Under the pieces are notes generated by a model. The model saw nothing but the letters and a program-made list of their open reading frames with translations. It had not been told where the DNA came from and did no database searches. Shown here piece by piece: positions 57,085 to 64,000 of a stretch of 64,000 nt of DNA. The translations under genes were made by a program, and so were the position numbers. The stretch comes from Gymnothorax reevesii. Taxonomy: Eukaryota > Chordata > Actinopteri > Anguilliformes > Muraenidae. Positions within the stretch are counted from its first letter, which is position 1, and every line of letters starts with the position of its first letter. The DNA lies in NCBI GenBank assembly GCA_029721435.1, contig CM056576.1, positions 75,967,876 through 76,031,875 of the forward strand. The letters run 5' to 3'.

Positions 57085-57745
57085 AAGAAGAATAGACAGG
57101 GGCCCGCATTTAAAGAGCGTTACAGTAGTCCAGGTACGAGTTTATTTGTTTGTCTAATTTGAACGAGGAATCAAAAATTACAGCACAAATTTTGGCGAAG
57201 GATTTTACACAGGGAGACAGCAAGCCAAATTTATTATGAATAAATTGGTGTAGTCAGGGGGGCCAAAGAGAACGACTTCAGTTTTTAGTTTTAGAAAGTT
57301 TTTTACCATCCATTCTTTCATGTTCTGGAAGTAGTTGAGGAATGGCTGTAAAGGCTGAGGGCTGTAGCATTTAAGGGGAAGCTATATTTGCATATCATCA
57401 GCAAAATAAAAGAAGGATAGGCCGAATTTCTAAATAAGAACACCCAGCAGCAGCATGTACAATGAGAGGTGCTAAAACTGAGCCCTTAGGGACACCATAG
57501 GGAAGGGAGGCCGAGGAAGTATTTTGCTCGGTCATATTAAAAGTTCTGTTTTCAAAATAAAAATTGAACAGGGTAAGAGCAGTCCCTGGTATCCCAACCC
57601 AGTCTTTGAACCTGGTAATGAGCAAATTCTCGTGAACCAAGTTGAATGCGGCGCTCTGGTCAAAACAATTAAGATGCTACAGTCCCCATTGTCAGCTGCT
57701 ATAAACAATTCATGAAGAACTTTTACATGAGCCGTCTCAGTGCTA
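57085..57745 (-). pseudogene. L2/Rex-like LINE reverse transcriptase fragment, minus strand
   Basis: On the minus strand: VHENLLITRFKDWVGIPGTA, then FNFYFENRTF, then YGVPKGSVLAPLI, the reverse transcriptase motifs leading to the QGSVLGP-type block. Beyond a frameshift lies a part reading FADDMQI-like, the catalytic motif. Decayed by indels. Confidence 0.65.
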
Positions 57746-58310
57746 GGAGTTCTCTTATACCAGATCGGATTGTTTCAAATAAATTACTTTTTTATTTCTC
57801 AAAAATTGCGTAATTTGTCAAACAGCTTTTTCCAGAATTAGAAATAAAAACGGCAGTTTGGAGACTGGTCTTAAATTAGATATAATTTTTGGATAGAGGG
57901 TGGATTTTTTTTTTAAACGGGCTGAATCACTACGTGTTTAAAATAGGAAGAGGGTGCAATGACGGAAAAAGCAGTCAGGGGGAACTGGTGAGGCAATATT
58001 AAGAGGGCAAAACATAGTCTCTAGTGGGAGTATTATGCTCGAAAAGAGGACAACGCTCAATGTAAATATTAGCACATCATCTTTAAATACAACTTCACAG
58101 CAATGTCATAGTTATACCACTGGAAAAGTGTGCAGTAATGAATATGCACCACCACTTTTGTCTAAAAGAAGTCCTAATAAAACCTTTTGATAAATTTTTG
58201 GTGAAAATACATTGAAAAATATGGGCAATACGGGCAATGAGAACAAAATAAAGTCAATCCTATAAATGTACTAAAAATATGGGTAATAAACTAAAACATT
58301 GACAACATTG
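57746..58310. other. No gene recognised
   Basis: AT-rich, probably continuing LINE-derived sequence, but too decayed to place. Confidence 0.3.
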
Positions 58311-58319
58311 ATTTTTTTC

Positions 58320-59540
58320 ATAACAACTGAAAAGTGTTGCAATTTTTTTTTTTTTTTTGACTCTTGCGCAGCATGAATGCATGTTTGAAGGCACATTCCA
58401 TGATCATTCATGCTAAAAATGTGTTTAAACAGATTGAGGAAACAATATTCTGCAGAATTTCCTCCAATGGTCAGTAGTTCCATTACATCAGGTGACATGA
58501 ACTTTGAGCAGTCACAGTGTTATTCATATGATGGCCCGACGGAAACAGCTCTCAGGGATTGTTTGTAGCCAAATTCTGGCCTTTTATGTTGGTTGGTTTC
58601 TTAGAAAAATTTCTGAAGACATTAAATGCTGCCATGGCACTCTAAGAAACACCATAATGTGTTTCAAAGAGACTGGTTCACTGAAAACTAGTGGCAATAC
58701 AGGTTCAAAACAGAGATTAAGTGCCTCTCATGTTCATCGTCCATGTATGAAAAGTGGAAAAAGAAAATGGCGGTTGACAGTACAACAACTCCGTGATGAC
58801 ATTAATAGTACCAGCATTAAAGAGATGAAAGTATCAACCATTAACAGACACTTGTTTGAAAATGGTCTGTTGCCACATAATACTTCTTAGAGTCAAAGGA
58901 AGACCTGAATTCCCCAAGATACTCAAGACAAGGATTGGGCACCAACGGACTGGGAACAAGTCTTTCAGACCGATGAATCAATAATTCAAAATTGTCTCAT
59001 CCAGTCGCAGAACTTCTGAGTGCCGTAGTCGAGCTGGAGAACATTTCAAATTCAAAACCGACTGTTTAACCCCTTCAGTATAACATGGACGTGGTAATAT
59101 TACGGTTTGGGGTTCATTCTGCTCGAAAGGAGCCAGTGATCTCATAAAAATTGACAGAATCACGGATCAAAAGAAGTATCACAGCATCCTCGTGAAGCAT
59201 GCTTTGCCATCTGAGAAGAAACTGATAAGTCTGGGATTTTATTTTCAACTCAATAATGACCATAAACACTCTTCTAAGTTGTACAAGAATGATCTCAGAT
59301 GGAAAGAATCATCTGGTGGCATTAAAGTTATGTCTTGACCTGCTCCAGACCTTAATTTGGTCGAGCAAATCTAAGATTTTCTTTATGCCGAGAGAAACAA
59401 ATCTGTTGTGACCATATGGAATAGTTTAGCAAGTGAGAAATAAATAAATAAATGTGTGTGTGAAAACTTTGAAAGATTAAATGCTGTTATCAAAGCAGAG
59501 GATGGCCACACTAGATACTGACTTTTTCTCTCAGATAGAT
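58320..59540 (+). mobile_element. Tc1-like element (second family), better-preserved copy
   Basis: Same family as 29800-31010. It contains the DNA-binding part in one frame, then catalytic-region remnants (near 59090 GGNITVWGSF-like; near 59230-59400 the DPKH / LVALKLCLDLLQ region) in shifted frames. The outer repeats are not clear. Confidence 0.65.
58504..58890 (+). pseudogene. Tc1-like transposase N-terminal DNA-binding region
   Basis: 128 open codons. Typical order of a Tc1 N-terminus: a first helix-turn-helix (residues about 10-60), a short basic linker (SGKRKWRLTVQQLRDD), then a second helix-turn-helix (STINRHLFENG). The frame ends before the catalytic domain. Part of the element at 58320-59540. 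Confidence 0.6.
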
Positions 59541-59689
59541 ACTATTATTTCTGTTCACACAATATATTGTTATTGGTTTACTTACTATATTCTAAAGTAT
59601 ATACCTACGCAGAAAATCTACATAACATGAGCAATACTGTACAATATTAACTTTCTCATGGAACCAAACTCATTTATTGATTTAATTAA

Positions 59690-61070
59690 AAATAAATTTC
59701 CTCCAAATCAAGGTTCCGCAATTAATGTCAGCCTTCAAGATTATTGTAAATAACATCGAACAAAATTCAACAAGGTTCCACTATTTAAGTTATATCTTAG
59801 TGTTAAGGAACTATATTGAGCCATTACATCACTTCCTGTTTGACTAAGGAATAAAAAGGAGGAAACACGAATGTAATATTCCTTTGTCATCCAACATCAT
59901 GAAGAAAATAAAACAAGAACGTAACGTCAGTTCAAAAGAGTCAGATGGTCACAGACCTTTTTAAAAATGTACTGGCTACAGGAAGATTCACAAACAATTG
60001 AATACGCCACTGAGTGCTGTCAGGGCAATTATTTTAAAAATTCAAAAGATAGGAAACTGTTGAAAACTGCAAAGGTAGAGGATGCAACTGCATTTTGCCC
60101 CCCAGGATACTGAGGGGAATGGTTAGTGAAGCAACAAAATCCCCAAGAATCACTGTGAATGAATTGCAGGCTTGGTGGCATCTTAGGGTCGCCAGGTTTC
60201 AAAAAGCACCATCAGGCACCAACTCCACAGCCACATGCTTTTTGGAAGGGTTGCCTGAAGAAAGCCTTTTCTGACCGGTTGACACAGATGTAAGCGCTAG
60301 GAGTTTGTCGAACATCACTTTAATAATGACTGAAACAACATGCTTTGGTCAGATGAGATCAAAATTGCATGTTTCGGTCAGATAAAGCCTTGGCATGTTA
60401 GGTGTTGAAGCAGAGAGGCATACAAGAAGAAGAACCTCACACCCACGGTGAAATGGTGAAATGGAGGATCAGGGGCACTGGTTAAGATTATTGGCATAAT
60501 GAATTCTACCAAGTATCAGGATATTTTAGCCATAATCTAGTTGCCTCTGTTGCCTCTGCATCACTCAAGATCCACACAAAAATGGCTCTGTTACAACAAA
60601 ATCAACATTCTGCAATGGCCATATCAGCGCAGACCTCAATCCAATTGAAAACCTGTGGGCTGACTTGAAGAGCGCAGATGATAAATGCAAACCCAAGAAT
60701 GTGAAGGATCTGGTTAGAGGAATGGTCCAAATTTCCCTCAAATGTGTGACTTCACATTGTCAAAAATAACAGGAAAAGAGTCCACTTCATTATCCTTGCC
60801 AGAGGTGGTCGCACTGCGTTCTAAATGAAGGGTGCCAATTATAAAGAAACCAAGATTTTGTTGCAATTTACTTTGCATTAAATAATTGTATGATTTTGGC
60901 TGTTTCCATCGAAACATCAATTAAAAAAAAAATATTTGACACGTCGGTATATTTCATTTCTCGATAATATTATTGTTTATATATGTATATTTTTGGATTG
61001 TTTGTGCCAGTCAGGGGTGCCAGTAATTTTGTAAGTTGTTGATTCTTAGTAGTGTTTCATTATAACTTTT
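59690..61070 (+). mobile_element. Tc1-like element (fourth family), degraded
   Basis: Transposase landmarks in order: an ATG region at 59898 (MKKIKQERN), GRFTNN, an NESTKS-like linker region near 60130, WSDEIKIACF near 60340-60380, and DLNPIENLWADLKSADD near 60625-60680, the conserved C-terminal catalytic region. Multiple frameshifts. The right end has CAGGGGTGCCAGTAATTTTG near 61010. Confidence 0.65.
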
Positions 61071-61234
61071 TAAATGACTTTGTATCGTTTACTGGTTTTA
61101 AGCTATTCAATCTACAATTCAACATCACTATTTCATAAATGTAATTGTTTCCAACCTTTATCAGTTTTTATATTTTCAATGTAAGATTAAATTGAAAAAT
61201 GGAAGCCCAGAAACTTTAGGCTGTACAGGTTATG

Positions 61235-62376
61235 CTACATTCTGTACCTCAATCTCTCCAAAACATAGTCTAAACCCATTTTCGTCACTCTGGCAGCCTG
61301 CTCTCTCTCTCTCTGTGCCTTCTTTTTCATCGCCTCCCTCTCTTCCCGCTGCCAAGGCTGGATGGGTGTAGACTCTTCCAGAACAAAGGGGAACTTGTTT
61401 TGGGAGCATCCATTCAGGGATGGAAAGGACTGCCAGTGACAGGAACCTTGGTCACTTCTCTCACAAACCTTAGCCTGATAACATGCTGCGTCCGTACTGA
61501 CATGGGGTCTCTCTCTGGCCAGCTGTGGAGCAGATCCAGCTGGGGCATCATCAGAATTGCAACTAGGCGCCAAACTTGAGGTGACATCCCCTGGAAAAGT
61601 TGTCTTTCCAACGCGGCCCTGGAATCCGAGCTTACAAATCCTCTTCCTTTTCCCACTCTCACGACTCTGTGGCAGCATGGTACTGCAAGACCTTGCCATG
61701 GGCTTTCGGATTAAATCAGCTTCATGTTTGTCTTTGGGAGGCTGTGCAGAACCTCTCTCTCTGGTTTTGTCCCCAAGGCAGTGAAATACCCTGATGGACT
61801 CTGTCATGCGCTCACGCAGCTGGCTCATGGGCATGCCCACTTGAGGCTCGACCCTCACACCTTCATCAGCTTTGCCCTTCGTCCTTCTCTTCTTCCTCAT
61901 CCCTGGTATTCCTTCCCTTTTCCTCGTTCGGCCTCGTTTTGATGGTTCTGTCTTTTCCATTTCTGCCTTAACCTCCTCTGCAGTCTCAGTGTTAGGCAGT
62001 GTGGAGACATGAGGCTCGCTGATTTGGACCTCAGGACCGCCATGGACCTGGGCCGTTATTTGCTGCCTGGAGGGTCCTCCCTCTGTGTTTTCCTCCGGCT
62101 CAACTCCGTGAAAAGATTCAGAATCCAGGTCCGATCTGTGCCGGAAGAGGCAGGATTCGTCGGCTCTCCGCGAGAGTTGGTTGGGCACCTGCACTGGCTG
62201 CAGGATCTGAGGAGGTGCGGTATACATCATCACCCCGGAAGTGACATAAGGGTGGATGGTATGTGGTATGGCGGGCTGCACCCAGACTGGCAGGGACCTC
62301 ACTGAGTGCTGAAAACCTTGTGACTGCCATGGTGTCCAAGAGTTCAGCATCACAAAATGAGGGGGCCCATAATACC
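61235..62376 (-). CDS. Large terminal exon of an unrecognised gene, copy B (380 codons to stop)
   Basis: The frame is open on the minus strand to 62488, but a strong 3' splice site (CTCTTTTTCTAG, AG at 62377-62378) indicates that the exon starts at 62376, phase 2, and that the upstream part of the open frame is intron. The product starts YYGPPHF and has an aromatic and proline-rich N-terminus, a strongly basic cluster (KRGRTRKREG, RKKRRTKGK), a Ser/Pro-rich middle and a C-terminal charged helix (WQREEREAMKKKAQREREQ). Composition suggests a disordered nuclear or RNA-associated protein; family not recognised. Upstream exons are not identified. The same exon start is duplicated at 1-308. Confidence 0.6.
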
Positions 62377-63112
62377 CTAGAAAAAGAGCAGAGTATTTTC
62401 CATTGGTTAAGCTATTGTCTAGCTCAAAAAAAAAAGAATTCAACGAGGTGATGTTTTTCAAAATTGTCAAACACTCGTCTCTAAGCATGGCAGCAATGGA
62501 CCTGAAATCTATGAATATCTATGTTTACAAACAATTTTCTGGGAGATGACTTCACTAATTTATAAAGACGTATTGATCATTTCTGTTGTCATTTGCTATC
62601 GAAAATAAATTTGACTGTCCTACCAAACTGCTGATCAAGAAAAGTAAACTGAAAGGTTTAAGTCATTAAGCTTTGAAGGGCGAGGTTTTGGCTTCCCTTT
62701 GTTAGGGCTGACGAGCCACCACTGGTAGGAATCATCATGGCTCAGTGAGTGTCATCATTTGCAACTTCTACCTGCATTGGCTCAAGAAATTTACTGGCAA
62801 TACAGTGAATCGGGAGTAATTTGTAATTTTTCATGGTTCGCTCACTTTTTGCTGAATTTAGATTTTATGGTGTTATTCATATGGAAATTATCCATTGTCA
62901 GTCCTGTTTGTCTGACATTCAGCAATATTAATAGAAGTTAATTTTAAAACATTTGGTTTTAAAAATTCCTCACTCTGTTCTGTTGAGTGAGTGCTATTCC
63001 GCGATGTCACTATGACTAATGTAGTTGTGGGAGGTACTACCCCAATTCCAAAATTGTTGGGACAAAGTGTAAATTTTTAATAAAATCAAAATGCAATGAC
63101 TTTCAAATCACA
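62069..63112 (+). repeat. Direct duplication, copy B (partner 1-1044)
   Basis: Same orientation as 1-1044 and nearly identical, including the intron, the splice site and the left end of the Tc1 element. Beyond 63112 the copies differ by a ~770-bp deletion inside the Tc1. Confidence 0.95.
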
Positions 63113-63660
63113 CAATCACAAATTTTGCATGATAGATTTCTAGGTGGCATCTGTGGATGGCACGGCTGACTGTGTTTAGTGACAGTGGTTTCTTGAAGTA
63201 TTCCTGGGCTCATTTAGTAATGTCAATGACAGAATCATGCTGGTGAGTGACACGGTGGTGTCTGAGGGCCCGAAGATCACAGGCATCCAGTAAAGGTCTT
63301 TGGCCTTGTCCTTTACGCACAGAGATTTTTCAAGTTTCTCTGAACATTTTGATGATGTTATGCACTGTCGATGATGAGACTTTCAAAGCCTTTGTAAAGT
63401 GACATTGAAGAACATTTGTTTTTAAAGTATTCCCCATCCCACTTGATGTAAGTTAACTTAATTACTTGCTAAATGTTCTTTCAGCTGATTCTCTTACATA
63501 ATAATGGCTTTTTCAGCCCTTTTTTTGCCTGTGTCCCAACTTTTTTGAGACCTGTTGCAACCAGAAAATTTGAAAAAAGCTAATTTTGTGGATAAAAATG
63601 TAAAATGTCTCAGTCTCAACATTTTAAATGTTATCTGTGTTCTATTGTAAATAACACATT
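63037..63660 (-). mobile_element. Internally deleted Tc1 element, copy B of 967-2540
   Basis: Left end as in copy A. 63112-63126 joins sequence equivalent to 1044 and 1816. A second deletion near 63433 removes about 100 bp. The right end is cut at 63660 by another repeat (copy A position 2460). Confidence 0.9.
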
Positions 63661-64000
63661 AAGGCCCAGTCACACAGCCGATCACGCACAAATCACTCAC
63701 AAATCACGCACAGATTGGGTTTGTGCGTGCTTGTGCGTTGAGAAATTGACCAATTTTTCGGGGTGTCGGGGGTAGAAATCTCGGACGAATCACGCATGAA
63801 TCGCGCATGAACCACGCATGTATCACTTACAATCACTGACATATCGCGCACGTCGACGCATAATAGCAAACACGGTGCAGTATTCCACGAACATTCGACG
63901 CACGCCCGACGCATGAATCACCGGCGGAGCACGTCCAAACACGAACGCTTCACGTACATTCCACGTACAAGCACTTTCGTTCCGCGCATGTCGACGCATG
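63661..64000. repeat. Unassigned repeat with CACGCA-type words, runs off the right edge
   Basis: Starts AGGCCCAGTCACACAGCC after TTA and consists of irregular units of ATCACGCA, CACGCATGAA and CGACGCA. It is absent from the equivalent place in copy A, so it is either an insertion (perhaps a DNA transposon end with a TTA target) or the end of the duplication. GC-richer than its surroundings. Confidence 0.5.

Noticed and set aside
62377..62488. N-terminal extension of the 417-codon minus-strand frame as protein
   Set aside because: A strong splice acceptor at 62377-62378 and a 2-bp length change between the two copies upstream of it indicate intron.
1..64000. CRISPR arrays, bacterial operons, rRNA genes
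   Set aside because: No regularly spaced short repeats with unique spacers, no ribosome-binding site/operon structure, no rRNA-like sequence; the window is clearly vertebrate nuclear DNA.

Overview
The window looks like chromosomal DNA of a ray-finned (teleost) fish. There is no operon structure, and introns and splice signals are present. The transposon mix is typical of teleosts: several Tc1/mariner families, BEL/Pao and Ty3/gypsy LTR elements, hAT-type MITEs, I-clade and L2/Rex-like LINEs and a tRNA-type SINE. Two broken T-cell receptor V segments with recombination signals place the window in, or derive it from, a T-cell receptor alpha/delta V region. Both V segments are on the minus strand, at about 33.8-34.3 kb and 49.3-49.9 kb.

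Layout. 1-11.6 kb: the 5' part of a minus-strand gene exon, a Tc1 element with long inverted repeats, a hAT MITE, a second Tc1, a degenerate THAP-like sequence and a SINE. 11.6-26.7 kb: one 15.1-kb element that is almost a perfect palindrome, with 7.6-kb and 7.2-kb arms around a 317-bp spacer. It starts AGAGAG..., ends ...CTCTCT and is flanked by a 6-bp direct repeat CACATT, the hallmarks of Polinton/Maverick integration. Each arm carries a two-exon gene for a RING-finger protein. The spacer holds a fused remnant resembling a packaging ATPase plus a second ORF. 26.7-34 kb: solo LTR, 32-bp minisatellite, a Tc1 with a SINE-like insertion, and a collapsed gypsy element. 33.8-34.3 kb: TCR V pseudogene 1. 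36.2-44.2 kb: a young, complete BEL/Pao element with matching LTRs, CAGGG target duplication and tRNA-Tyr primer site. 44.2-49 kb: a Tc1-like element broken by a solo LTR and by a MITE that itself holds a solo LTR. 49.3-49.9 kb: TCR V pseudogene 2. 51-61 kb: another solo LTR, LINE fragments and two further Tc1 families. 61.2-64 kb: a large open exon of an unrecognised gene, whose 5' part and upstream DNA repeat the first ~1 kb (and part of 1.8-2.5 kb) of the window, so the window spans roughly one unit of a ~62-kb direct duplication.

Most coding capacity belongs to mobile elements. Candidate functional genes are the RING protein in the palindrome (TATA box, intron and poly(A) signal all present) and the 61.2-62.4 kb exon. 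The main point of interest is the palindromic Polinton-like element with its captured-looking RING gene.
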